64,000 nt of DNA from Theristus sp. LFF4_11 (Eukaryota; Nematoda; Chromadorea; Monhysterida; Xyalidae): assembly GCA_030248135.1 (NCBI GenBank), contig JASANC010004962.1:22772-86771 (forward strand), read 5' to 3'. Every line of letters begins with the position of its first letter. The stretch's first letter is position 1. Below the pieces are notes generated by a model, which ran no database searches, was not told the DNA's origin, and saw only the letters and a program-made list of their open reading frames with translations. Below, in pieces: positions 1-13,100 of the stretch. The translations under genes were made by a program, and so were the position numbers.

Positions 1-53
1 ACAATGCCACAGTTTACAGTTGCGACTGTACGTTGTTTTGTTTCGTTTTGCAG

Positions 54-146
54 TCTTGCGCGCTCGTCGATGTCTCCAGCGTGCACAGTCCGCATGTCTC
101 GCCGTGGCGTCTCCGCTACCCGAATGCGGTGCGCCGTGAGCAATCG
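54..146 (+). CDS. Possible upstream DENND5 exon (partial gene)
   Basis: A 93-base open stretch sits between a good acceptor (TTTTGCAG at 46-53) and a GTCAGT donor at 147. It is phase 0 at both ends, so it would splice in frame to the firm DENND5 exon at 1153. It encodes 31 residues starting SCALVDVSSVHSPH and ending AVRREQS. I do not recognise this part by homology. It falls where the poorly conserved linker between the dDENN and RUN1 domains should be. It could also be chance; the reading frame stays open well past the donor, to 245. Confidence 0.4.
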
Positions 147-1152
147 GTCAGTGAATGTGAACGCGAGTGCGTGTTGCTGTTGTTGGTGGACAGTCCATCT
201 GGAAAATATATGCAACATGACGTGATCCCCAACAATCAGCGCTAAGAACTGCTCATGATTAACCAATCAGCGCTGACAGTTGCTATGACCAACCAATCAG
301 CTAGGCATGTATTAGCGAGATACACTGCACGTTAGCGATATTCTTCGACGCGCCTCCAAAACGTGAACAACGCTCGGTGCACAGCACAGCAGTTGAGCAC
401 AACTTGAATGATTCCAGAAAGTTTCGACCGTAAAACGGTCAACGCAATTAGTGCATTCTGTAATAGGCTGATTGGTTGGGCTGTGCGTCGAGTGGTTTGA
501 TCAATCAGCCAAATAGTACGAAAGCAACCATTCCCGCTCTGATTGCCCTATTGCCCGTGAGTCGCAGTTTTTTCTGTGATTTCTCTCGATTTAGTGGCAT
601 GTCATTTGTGTGCGTACTACTCGAGTTACAAGTGTACTCACCATAACACATTCACCAGATTTTTTGTTTTTTTAAGAATTTGAAAAAATCTGTTGTTTAG
701 TAGTTTCTCAGTAAACTAGAAAACAGCCATAAATAACCACTATTTTTAAAACATTAGTCTGACCTTCGAGTTGAGCAACTCGATGAAGTTACTGGGGCGG
801 TATGTTTCAGGGTTTTTCATTCGGTGTTTCGTTTACCCCCTGTGTACTCGTGTAGTTAAAAAACAGTCAGTCATACTCTGTTTCGTGTTTTTTTGTTCTT
901 GTTCCATATAGATATTGGGTTGGTAGTTTTTTCTGGTGGGTGAAACTTTTTTCATTCGTTGTGTTCATTTTTCCTCCAAGTGTCTTGTGTAACTTTGTTT
1001 CTGCCCTTCACTGGATAAAGCAACAAAATTGAACTTTGGGTTTCTTTAATGTGTCGTCATCACGTTATTGTTGGTTCAGTTTACAAAATTTATTTCTTTC
1101 AGTATTTCTTCACAGATTCTTTTGTTCACAAAAAATACGTCCCCCTTTTCAG
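147..1152. other. AT-rich presumed DENND5 intron
   Basis: No coding exon is convincing here. The first part (about 225-520) holds several copies of the ATCAGC/CTGATTGG motif that also occurs in the MITEs at 10311, 19442 and 46310, so decayed copies of that family are likely. The rest is T-rich intron-like sequence ending in the CCTTTTCAG acceptor of the exon at 1153. Confidence 0.4.
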
Positions 1153-4100
1153 AAACGTCTGCTACATCAGTCGCGCCCGTCCACATCAACCACTACATCA
1201 TCCACCCGACCCACGTCGACGTACGGTGCACCCGGTGTTGATTTGAGTCCAGCACAAATTGCGCAAACCAACTGGAAGTTTGTAGAGCAGTTGCTGCGCG
1301 AAGCGAAAGGTCGGGCTAATTGCGGGGCGTTTTTCTTTGGGGAACTGTGTTGAACTTTTCAAACTCGGTGCGCTGTGCTTGAATTGATGGCACTGATTGG
1401 TTGCAGGTCTATGGTGCAGCCAAACAGCATGCTGTTTTTGAAAATGAACATTATTGGAATGGCATTAAGGTGAGGCCGACTCAGCTTACCGAACGGCTTC
1501 ACTATACAGTTTCAGCAAGAATCAGCGCATGCATTCTGAAGGAAAGTGAAACACTGCTGTCTTTGGCTGCACGAATGCGTGAAACGCCGTGTCAATGACG
1601 TGTATCATCATGAATGCGAGTGACCATAGTTTTTTGTGGAGTCTGTGGCCTCATTGACTGAACCAGTCTGACCACTTCCATCGTCCACGTGCAGGCAAAA
1701 CGAAGCGCATGCTCGTCGAGAAGATGGGCAGGGAGGCGGTGGAGCTCGGGCACACGGACCTCTCGGTGACGGGCGTCGAAGAGAACACGCTGGTGGCGAG
1801 CCTGTGCGACCTGCTGGAGCGCGTTTGGGCGCACGGACTGCACAAGAAACAGGCATGCGAGCGACGCTTGCGTTTCGCTGCAACGTTTGCGTGCGCGCCA
1901 CGCTGGCTCACTAATCATGCCCATTCGCGAGCGAAGCGGAGCGGAGCGGACAGCGGATGCAGGCATAATATGGCCCGTGCATCGTTCGCGCTAAAATTCC
2001 AAACTTACTGCGCCTCGAATTGTGAACATAAAAGGAGCTGAGAATTTTTTCTCCTGCACACAGGTAGATAATCCATAGGTACGCTGTGTGCACCAGAAAT
2101 TTTTTCGTGGTGATCTTCTACACACGCTGTGTGCGCAAAACATGGATTCTGAATAGGCTGTTAATTATTCTTCTGACCCCCTTTTTTTCGACTATGTCAT
2201 AAAATGTGTGCGCAGTTTCAGTGATATAAAGAAAATTCTGACTGCTTTGATAAAAACATTTTCTAGGGTAAAAATCTTTGAAATTTTCAAATTTCGCATT
2301 TATTTTTTGATCCGACGCTTCCCAAGGCTCAAAATCTAGCTATTTTGTACAAAATTACGAAAAATGCGTATTTTGAAGTGTATTTGCGATTTCTGCGCAT
2401 GAAACAAACCGTTATTTGACAAATAAAAAAGTTTCCGGGGTAACCAACAGTGGAGAGTTTGAATTTGACCTTTATTTTTTTAAAAAAAAATACAGGAATA
2501 GCAGCTAAATGACTAAAATCGTGACGATTTCGGGTGAATCGGCCGTCGAAATTGGCGAAATCGGTCCAAAAATGAAAAAAAAGAAAAGGGTGTTTTCCAG
2601 GGTAATTCAATGCGCTGATCACGAATTTGGGGTTAGTTTTCTTACATGAGAAACTTTAGATGCCGAATCGTAACGATTTCGGGCAAATCGGCCGTGGAAA
2701 TTGGCGAAATCGGTCCAGAAACGAAAAACAAGAAAAGGGTGTTTTCCAAGGTAATTCAATGCGCTGATCACCGATTTTGGGTTAGTTTTCCTATGGGAGC
2801 AACTGTAGATACTGAATCGTGACGATTTCGGGCGAATCGGCCGTGGAAATTGGTGAAATCGGTCCAGAAACGAAAAACAAGATAAGGGTGTTTTCCAGGG
2901 TAATTCAATGCGCTGATCACGAATTTGGGGTTAGTTTTCTTATGTAAGCAACTGTAGATACTGAATCGTGACGATTTCGGGCGAATCGGCCGTGGAAATT
3001 GGCGAAATCGGTCCAAAAACAAAAAACAAGAAAAGGGTGTTTTCCAGGGTAATTCAATGCGCTGATCACGGATTTTGGGCTAGTTTTTTTACATGAGCAA
3101 CTCTAGATGCTGAATCGTGACGATTTCGGGCGAATCGGCCGTGGAAATTGGCGAAATCGGTCCAGAAACGAAAAACAAGAAAAGGGTGTTTTCCAAGGTA
3201 ATTCAATGCGCTGATCACCGATTTTGGGTTAGTTTTCCTATGGGAGCAACTGTAGATACTGAATCGTGACGATTTCGGGCGAATCGGCCGTGGAAATTGG
3301 TGAAATCGGTCCAGAAACGAAAAACAAGATAAGGGTGTTTTCCAGGGTAATTCAATGCGCTGATCACGAATTTGGGGTTAGTTTTCTTATGTAAGCAACT
3401 GTAGATACTGAATCGTGACGATTTCGGGCGAATCGGCCGTGGAAATTGGCGAAATCGGTCCAAAAACAAAAAACAAGAAAAGGGTGTTTTCCAGGGTAAT
3501 TCAATGCGCTGATCACGGATTTTGGGCTAGTTTTTTTACATGAGCAACTCTAGATGCTGAATCGTGACGATTTCGGGCGAATCGGCCGTGGAAATTGGCG
3601 AAATCGGTCCAGAAACGAAAAACAAGAAAACTGTGTTTTCCAGAGTAATTCAATGCACTGATCACGGATTTTGGGTTAGATTTCTTATGTGAGCAACTCT
3701 AGATACTGAATCGTACGATTTCGGGCGAATCGGCCGTGTTAATTGGCGAAATCGGTCCAGAAACGAAAAACGAGAAAAGGGTGTTTTCCAGGGTTATTCA
3801 AAGCGCTAATCACGGATTTTGGGTTAGTTTTTTTATGTGAGCAACTCTAGATACTGAATCGTGACGATTTCGGGCAAATCGGCCGTTGAAATTGGCGAAA
3901 TCGGTCCAGAAACAAAAAAACAAGAAAAGGGTGTTTTCCAGGGTAATTCAATGCGCTACTCACGAATTTTGGGTTAGTTTTTTATGTGAGCAACTTTAGT
4001 TATTGGATCGTGGCGATTTAGGGCGAATCGGCGAAATGAAAACAAGAAATGTTTTGTTTGTTCAAAAGAATATGTCACCAACGAATTGTGAATTTGGTTC

Positions 4101-7100
4101 AACCTTCGGGACTTATTTAAAAGTCAGAATATTATCTAAAAATGCGGGAGACGCATATAAAAGGAGGAATATGGCTTTGTGTAAGCAGTGAGAGACTTGG
4201 CTCGACAACTCTTTTCAAGTCTCTGATGTGGTACACACGGGTACAAGTACATAAGAGCCATATTTTTGCGCCGTTTATTCATTATTTCGGTTGCATATGG
4301 CAACCCTCGTACTTTGTAGACAAATGAAACTTTCACATTTGCGGATTTCGAGCATTTAGCGACCACTAAAACTACTAAAATAACAATCAGACTTTAGCTC
4401 GCTGACACTGGTTTGTCCAGGACAAATTGTATCGCAGAAGCATGTGGAACGCAAGGTCTCTTGTGGCAAAGGCAATGACTCACGGGACAGACAGTTTTTC
4501 CTGCCACACGAGTTTACGTTTAAAAAGGTGAAAATCAACGGAAGACAACTCCTTTTTGTCACTGGTGCTGGTGTGTACACAGCGGTGCGTACGTTAACAA
4601 CATCGAAAAAGCTACATGCAACAAAGTTTTACAATCTCTGATTTTTCTGTTTTTGCACAGAATTTACAGAATTTCGCACATGGCGTGATTTTAGATTAAA
4701 TTGAAGAGGACAATTAAAAAATAACTTTAAAGTTTTTACGCTTTTCAGCAAAACGAAAACGAAAACTTTCGGATTCGCTGCCCTCCGGGGATATAGCGAC
4801 CGCAGGCACCGAAACCGAAATCGGGCTAAGATCACTGGTGTCCCCAGGACAGAGCGGGGCTTAGAAACTATCCCCCTCACGTGGCGAGGGTATTGGTTCC
4901 ACGGAATGGTGAGCCGTCCATTCCCCAATCCCACCGGAGTTTGGTACCTTCGGGTTTCCGCAATCGGGGGGGGGGGGCGTGCTTCAAATAAACAAACAAA
5001 TAAACAAACGCGGCGCAAAAATATGACTCTTATGTACTTGTACCCGTGTGTACTTGTAGACTTGAAAAGAGTTGTCGAGCCAAGTCTCTCACTGCTTACA
5101 CAAAGCCATATTCCTCCTTTTATATGCGTCTCCCGCATTTTTAGATAATGGAGTAATGCGTCGCTCGCCCGACACCGAACCACCGGAGTTTTTGCTGTCT
5201 TTAGGCTCCTGAAATCGGAGGCTATTCAGAGAAACGGCTTTTCCACTATTCACTTATTGTTTTTGTGTTTTTGTTGTCGTTGTGGTCTGGTGTGATTTTA
5301 TTGCAACTCAACGTGATAATAGTTCTCATGGATCTGTCATAAATGCCCTTTGTGTTTACAATGATGACGACACAATCCATTCGCTGAGAATCAGGGATGT
5401 GCTACAATGCACCGTGGCTGTGTCCGGAGGTCTTGCATAAGATGACAGCGTTCGGTTTGCGAGTTTTTCGTGAACCTCCTCTATTTTATGCTGCATCTTC
5501 TCTGGAGGCAGCCGACGCGTGCGTGCACTGTTCCGGAAGATGCATTGTGTTTGCACTGAGCAAAAAAATCGGCAGAATTTGAAAAAAAATTTTAACAGAT
5601 CAAGTAATCTTTCTTAATTTACCGTTTTTTAACGATTTTCACTTTTCAGGGCAAATCAGCGCTTTGGGCTCACGTGCTTGCGCATGAAGAGCTGCAAAAA
5701 GTGGGCGACGCCGCAAAGCCCTTTCCATCCGGACCGTACGTCAGTCCAGGTGTGGTTTTTTATTATTATTTTCAACTTGCGCAAAAGGCGCTCTTTAATT
5801 GCCATAAAGCGTAATTTTTAAGGGAACTAAATCAGGACAGGATTAGTTCCACCAATCCAGTCGTTAGTACGCCCGGTTGGAGTGTGAAACAACATGTGTT
5901 TTGCCGCGAAAAAGGGATTTATTTTCCGAAAAATCTGTTTTTTCTCAACGTAGTTTTTTTCGTTCACTTTGGTTTCAAAATTTTTCATGGGCCGCACATG
6001 GGACACCACTGCTGTTGCCACTTTATTTGTGTGTTGTGTCTGTATTTCTATTCTCACAAGCATTGTATTTCAATTTTATGCACAAATCCATCCGTTCCTG
6101 TAGTCGTGTTTGGTGACTTCTTCACATGATAAGTCAGAATCATTTTGAAATTCCTGTTTTTCTCCATCAGTTTTTTCGGTAGCCTTTTATTTGCGATGTG
6201 ATTCTAATCTGATGTGGTGGCACCACTTGAAAAAATTCTCACACTTGTTGGTTTTTGTGGCACCGACTAAACTGAATATTGACACAGTTGTCTCAGTTTT
6301 ACCTTTTTAGCACCGCTGACGCTGTTCAGTTTCACACTGCTAACATTCATCTGTGAAAGTCGTGTTTAAAACTTGTTTGTGACGTAGCATGATACGGCAC
6401 TTTCACAATTTTCACTGTGTCATTTACGAAATCACAAACACACAAAAGGTCAAAACTAACATCTTGCTAATTTTCGTGAACGGCAAATTTCTAGGGTTTG
6501 CGTGGATGCTGCTACGACGACGAATCGAATGTAAGATCGAATTATCGTTTGGAACTCGAAAACGCTCTTTCTGAACGATTGTTTTTGATGTTGTGGTAAT
6601 GAAAACAGCGTTGTTTGGCTTCTTTTCGCCGTGTGCCGCGTTGTTGGCTGTGTTTGTTGTGCACTTCAACATGCTGTGTTGATTTTTTGCATGTGCGCCC
6701 CACTTTTGTTGTCTGTTTCATGTTGCAGGCTCAGGCTGGCTGAGCAGTTTTGCGTTTTTTTATGTTCCAGTATGTGTGCCTGCCACCTATGTAGCCATGG
6801 TGTATTAAGCCATGATTCGATTGTTTGTCAAGAAGTATCCTGAAATTCTATTTGGCCGTAATAGCGTGCTGAATGCATTCAGATCAGTTGTTGTTGTTTG
6901 CAGCGTTGGAATTTGATTGTTTTTGGCTGTTTTTATCAAGCGCCGCTGGGTCTGTCTGCCAGCAGTGTCGTGTCGGAAAACCAGTGTTGCTGGGTTTGTT
7001 CACGTAAAAGTCAGGACGTGGAAACACGCCCGGTTTCATTTGGAATTTGATAGCAGCAAAAAATCGAAAGTGTTTTGCTGCGCACGACACTCTGGGTTGT

Positions 7101-10100
7101 GATGGATTGACATGACACTGTGGAGTTCGTTTGACCGCTGAGCGCTGCGCTGATCTGTGAGCGTGTGTCGATTGACTCGCACTGTGCTGCATTTCGCTGT
7201 TTGTTTTGCATCGATTTGCGCCATCTACAGACGACGACTTATCGGGCACCTCCCTGGTCTCGTACCTGCACGGTCTTCAACGGGACCTCGGCGGCTCGGA
7301 GGCGGCGCCCTGGTCCACGAGTCTCTTGCGCGCCGCCAGTTTCATCGCCGATAAAATCGGTGCCACACCGCAACAGCAGAACAACAGTGCGGCGATGATG
7401 ACGACGTCGACAACGGGGATTGACACGAACAATGTGCACGACCAAACAAAGCACCAACAGCAGCAGCAGCAGCAGGCGCAACGACAGCGCAGCGGTCTGA
7501 CCGGCGGCATCCGCCGGTTCGGCTCCACGCTGGCGCTGTTCAGCTCCAGCTATTCGAATGGTTCGTGTGTCCGTTTTTTTGGATGGTTTGATACGGCGGG
7601 GTTTTTGAAGACTTTGGGGCTGAGGTCCTCAGGACCATGATTTTTTGGACATTTTTGTTCATTTCAATGATCACATGCAAATGCAGGCCTGAGAGGTGAC
7701 TGTTTTTCGATGACCGCATTTTTTGTTTATTTTGATTTTTGTTCACCAACTGTCCAGTCTGGTTTAAAACTTGTCATAGTCTGACCGAAATGCTTTTTGC
7801 TTCTGACCGTTATTGTTCCGTTCGGCTTTATTTCGGGTCAGACGCTTGGCCACTAACCGCATCGCCGTTGTCCAAGTCGATTCGTATTTTTTTTATTTCA
7901 AATTTCTTTTTCTATCGCTCCAGATGCCACTGAAGATGCTGGAGGTTGTGGTGGGGGTGGTGATGGTGATCAAAATGGAAATCGTGCTCAACAACAACAA
8001 CAGCAGCAACAAGCAGCGGAATCGAGAGCTTCCCGAAGTAGCTTGAGGCAACGTCTCAGCTTTTCACGGCCCAGAGGTAGTATCGATGTGTACTGGAAAT
8101 ATATTTTTTCCTTCATGTTTTTCAGTTTTTGCATTTTTTTCAACTGCAGTTGCATTTCAGTACAGAACAGCAGCTTTTTTCGGTGTGATGACTGCGGGCG
8201 TCATCGCTTTGTTGCTGCTTGGCTGCTTTTTTGTTCAGATTTTGATTTTCTTGCCGTATTTCGTTCTGTTCGCTTTGTCCAAAGTTTGCTTGGTTCTGTG
8301 TCCGCGTGGTTTTTCGTTTTTTTTGTTCTGATTGTTTTTAATGATACACGATAATTGACAAATTGAAAGCGTTTCTGTGAACTTGCATCGTGAAACAAAA
8401 CTGAACACGAGACACATTCGATTTGTCAATCGCTTTCTCTTCCAATCAATCACATCATTACTCATCACAGATCTGACGCCATCATCGTGGTCGCAAAGCA
8501 ACAACCACGGCGGTGCACCGCCCGACGTTCCGCCGCACGCGCACCACTCGGCGCACGGCGCGGTACACCACGGCGGTGGCGGGGCGGCCGTGCCGGAGTC
8601 ACCCCGCAAGCAGCGGAGTCTGTCGCGGCCTCGTAGTCCGGACGCACGACACCAACAACTGCCGCCGCTGCCCACACATATCGCACACGATCTCAAGTGC
8701 GCGTGTTTTTCGGGTGGTCTCAGGTTTTGGAAACGTGGTGCAGTCGTACCCGAGGTCTCAGGTCTCTACTTCAATGAGTTTTTGCATACACACGAAAACT
8801 CGAACATTGATTTTCGCATGAGTACAACTGGCAACATTGTGCTCTCAGGAACGTGCTGCGAATGACCGAGATCAAGACGGACATCGGCTACGCGCGCGCG
8901 TTCGTGCGCCTGGCGCTGGAGCGCAAGCTGCTGCACAAGCATCTCCGGGCGCTGCTCGGCAACCACGAGTTGTTGAGGTTGGCCCATTGGTGCACACCGA
9001 TATCGGCGCTATTTACAGTTCAGCTTATCATCTTGCACATTTTGCAATCGCGTTTTCGTTCTTTCTGCAGCTTTGTTCAATCGGTATCGGTATTTAACAG
9101 GGTTCTTATCCGTTTTTTACCAAAATACCGTGTGCGTGTTTTTATTCTTACCAATGCATCCGTGCCAAGGTAGCCGTGATGACAACGCACTGGACGTTTT
9201 TTAGGAAACTGTACAAACGCTATGCATTTCTCCGGTGCGACGATGAGAAAACTCAGCTGCTCTATCATATTCTCTCGCTGAATGCGGCCGATTTTCGATG
9301 CTTCACGAATACGTTCGTGAGAACAAGTACGTGGCCGGTGTCACAATTTTATTTCCCCGCACGGGGATTTTTAGTCATATTACCCACGGGGAGTTGAGCA
9401 ATTCTGACTTTATGCGATTATGCTATTTATTCTCGAACTTTTTTCATGTTATCATGAACAACTTTAACACGCATGCTTTCGGTTGAAAAGTTTGTTTTTT
9501 TTCTCTGCTACAGAAATGCAATATCACGTGCTGCTGATGCCGGGTGGCGGCCGTTTCACGATGGGCACAACGAGCGCCACCATCTGGATACGACTGGCTG
9601 GCTCGCTCGGACAGACGGTCGTCATCAAGCTGCCCAAGAACACGCTACAGTTCACGTTCGAGGTCGCTTTTGTGTTTCACTGATGCTTTCGTTGTTGTAT
9701 GACGTGCTATTCTGGCTTTTTTATGTAACCCAGTCAAGCTCTTCTTCGGTAGTTACCATCTTTCAAAGGAGCTTTCACTTTAAAGCGGCATTCATGACGC
9801 AGTATTTAGTGACGCGTAGCTACACATACGGTCACTGAATGTTGCTTCACGAATGCCGCATTAAGCTGCCGCTTCATCACCATGTTTAGCTCACTGAGTT
9901 TTCACCTGTAACCAAAGTTTTTTGATTTTTCAGCACCGAAATCTGGGTGTGTTGTCAACACTGCGCATCGGTCATGATCACCATTTGAATCCGAATCAGC
10001 CCGGCTCAATGGCGTCACTACCAAAGTGGTTTCTTGAAGAGGTTAGTTTTCCAAAAAAACATACATTTATTGGGCTGACTCATGCTGGTGCGGAATTGAA

Positions 10101-13100
10101 AAAGAAACGCTGCTAGAAACACTCACACTTCTTTCCGCACCACTTACTATAACTTGTTCTATAACTTGTTTGAACCAGCACCACTACTATAGCTTGTCTG
10201 AACCAAACTGGAATGAAACCACTTAGTTTGGTGTATCTGAATTGTATTCCCTTCGTGATGATTCTGATAAAATAGAATCACCGCAAACTTCTAGAAAATT
10301 CGGCAAATTACAGTCTAACTCTAAAACATATCCAACTAGCTGACTATGCGGACTAAACTCCACCTCCACAGCAACTCATGCACAAAATGCATGCATCAAG
10401 CAATCAGCTAGTTGGATAGGCGTTAGAGTTAGACTATAGAAAAACTTCACTCGATTGATGCAATCTGATGAACTGCACCGCAATTTCGGATCGTCGTGCG
10501 CAACGAAGTGACCGGTCAAACGTGTCGGTTCCCGTGCGGCCGCTGGTTCGGTCGTGCCGTGGACGACGGCAGTCTGGAGAGGCTGCTCGTTGCGAAGCAT
10601 CTGCCCACGCCGGAGGTGGACGTCAATGGAGACGGTCGGTCGGCTGGTGGTGTTCGTTCAGTAAAAGGGAACGCCGAAATGTTGCTTTGCGCTTTGTTTT
10701 GCACAACTGCAGCACGTTTCAGACCTGCTCTCAGGTCAGTTTGGTTAGGTTGATTTTCAGAGGATTCCATCGCAGACACACCACTTCGTCCTTGAACAGC
10801 AGGTGATCCAGTGTTTAACCAAGCGATCCGTCGCAAATAACCTGAAAGCAGGACTGTAACGCGTTGTAATATATTTTTTGCTTTTTCTAAGTTTCCATGG
10901 ACAGTTGTATTGTATTGGTGGTTTGTTTAATCATGCGGATGCGCGAGCGAGCCTCAGCGAGCGGACAGCGCATCACGCATTATATGAGCCGTTTTCCGCT
11001 CGCGCGCGTTTTTCAAACTTTCTCGCTGCCCTGCAGCGAGCATAGTATAAGCCACAAACTTGGTTCTGTGCACACGAAACGAACACCCAAAGTTGTGCTT
11101 GGAGCCGCGAAAAAATTTTCATCGGACGAATTTTCATACGCTCTGGACACGAAAAACCTATTCTGAAAATCGTGTTACTTCTTTCTCTTTCTATTTTTTT
11201 TCTGGTATGTAATCAACATGTGTGCGCCCTTTCAGTTTTTACCTGCGACACTTTCACAGTCGAACAAAAATGTTTCCTGGGGTAATTCCACACGGAGATT
11301 TTGAAAATTGGGTTAATTTTTTACCCAGGCCCTGTTTTTGGGTAAAAATTGGGCATTTTTAAAAGTTCGCAGGGTTTTCACCTGGTTTTAAGTGTGCGCC
11401 CTTTCAATTTTTACCTGCGACACTTTCACAGTCGAACAAAAATGTTTCCTGGGGTAATTTCATCCGTAGATCGTGAAAAATTTTTTGCCCGGGCATTTTT
11501 TTCGTCAAAATTGTGCATTTTTTACAGTTCGTAGCATTTCGACTGGGTATCAGTTTTTCACTCTTACAAATTTTGTCTGAGCTGCGAAAAATAATAGGAA
11601 AAAGGTCTAGTCCGCAGGAATTCAATGCGCTGATCACGGATTTTGGGTTAGTTTTCTTACGTGAGCAACTTTAGATGCTGAATCGTGACGATTTCGAGCG
11701 AATCGGCCGTGGAAATTGGCGAAATCGGTCTAGAAACGAAAAACATGAAAAGGGTGTTTTCCAGGGTAATTCAATGCGCTGATCACGGATTTTGGGTTAG
11801 TTTTCTTACATGAGCAACTTTAGATGCTGAATCGTGACGATTTCGGGCGAATCGGCCGTGGAAATTGGCGAAATCGGTTTAGAAACGAAAAACAAGAAAA
11901 TGGTGTTTTCCAGGGTAATTCAATGCGCTGATCACGGATTTTGGGTTAGTTTTCTTACGTGAGCAACTCTAGATGCTGAATCGTGACGATTTCGGGCGAA
12001 TCGGCCGTGGAAGTTGGCGAAATCGGTCCAGAAACAAAAAACAAGAAAAGGCTGTTTTCCAGGGTAATTCAATGCGCTGATCACGAATTTTGGGTTAGTT
12101 TTCTTACGTGAGCAATTCTAGACGCTGAATCGTGACGATTTCGGGCGAATCGGCCGTGGAAATTGGCGAAATAGGTCCAGGAACCAAAAACAAGAAAAGG
12201 GTGTTTTCCAGGGTAATTCAATGCGCTGATCACGGATTTTGGGTTAGTTTTCTTACGTGAGCAACTCTAGACGCTGAATCGTGACGATTTCGGGCGAATC
12301 GGGCGTGGAATTTGGCGAAATCGGTCCAGAAACGAAAAACAAGAAAAGGCTGTTTTCCAGGGTAATTCAATGCACTGATCACGGATTTTGGTTTAGTTTT
12401 TTTATGTGAGCAACTTTAGAAACTGAATCGTGACGATTTCGGGCGAATCGGCCGTGGAAGTTGGCGAAATTGGTCCAGGAACGAAAAACAAGAAAAGGGT
12501 GTTTTCCAGGGTAATTCAATCCGCTGATCACGAATTTTGGGTTTTCTTACGTGAGCAACTCTAGATACTAAATCGTGACGATTTCGGGCGAATCGGCCGT
12601 GGAAATTGGCGAAATCGGTCCAGAAATGAAAAACGAGAAAACGGTTTTTCCAGGGTAATTCAATGTGCTGATCACGGATTTTGGGTTAGTTTTCTTGTAT
12701 GAGCAACTCTAGATACTGAATCGTGACGATTTATGGCGAATCGGCCGTTGAATTTAGTGAAACCGGTGCAGAAATGAAAAACAAGAAAACGGTGTTTTCC
12801 ATGGTAATTCATTACGCCGATCACGGCTTTTGGGTCAGTTTTTCTTTTGTGAGCGATTCTAGGTACTGAATCGTTACGATTTTGGGGAATCGGCCGTGGA
12901 ATTTGGCGAAATCGGTCCAGAAACGAAAAACAAGAAAAGGCTGTTTTCCAGGGTAATTCAATGCACTGATCACGGATTTTGGGTTAGTTTTTTTTATGTG
13001 AGCAACTTTAGATACTGAATCGTGACGATTTCGGGCGAATCGGCCGTGGAAGTTGGCGAAATCGTTCCAGAAATGAAAAACGAGAAAACGGTTTTTCCAG

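Noticed and set aside
1407..1469. Open stretch with acceptor and GTGAGG donor ([19 protein letters not shown]), looks like a DENND5 exon
   Set aside because: Its phase does not fit. The flanking exons join directly (REAK to [10 protein letters not shown]) and match the family exactly, while including this stretch in phase 1 meets a stop.
2800..2990. Hammerhead ribozyme in the satellite monomer
   Set aside because: The CTGA and GAA elements are present, but the obligatory CTGANGA core is not. Only an 8-bp inverted pair is real.
2768..3469. Identical 84-codon minus-strand frames in satellite arrays
   Set aside because: They are the same satellite monomers read in a chance open frame, with no start context or protein similarity.
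2500..4045. Regularly spaced repeats resembling a CRISPR array
   Set aside because: The monomers are contiguous 149-bp units with no unique spacers, in a eukaryotic intron.
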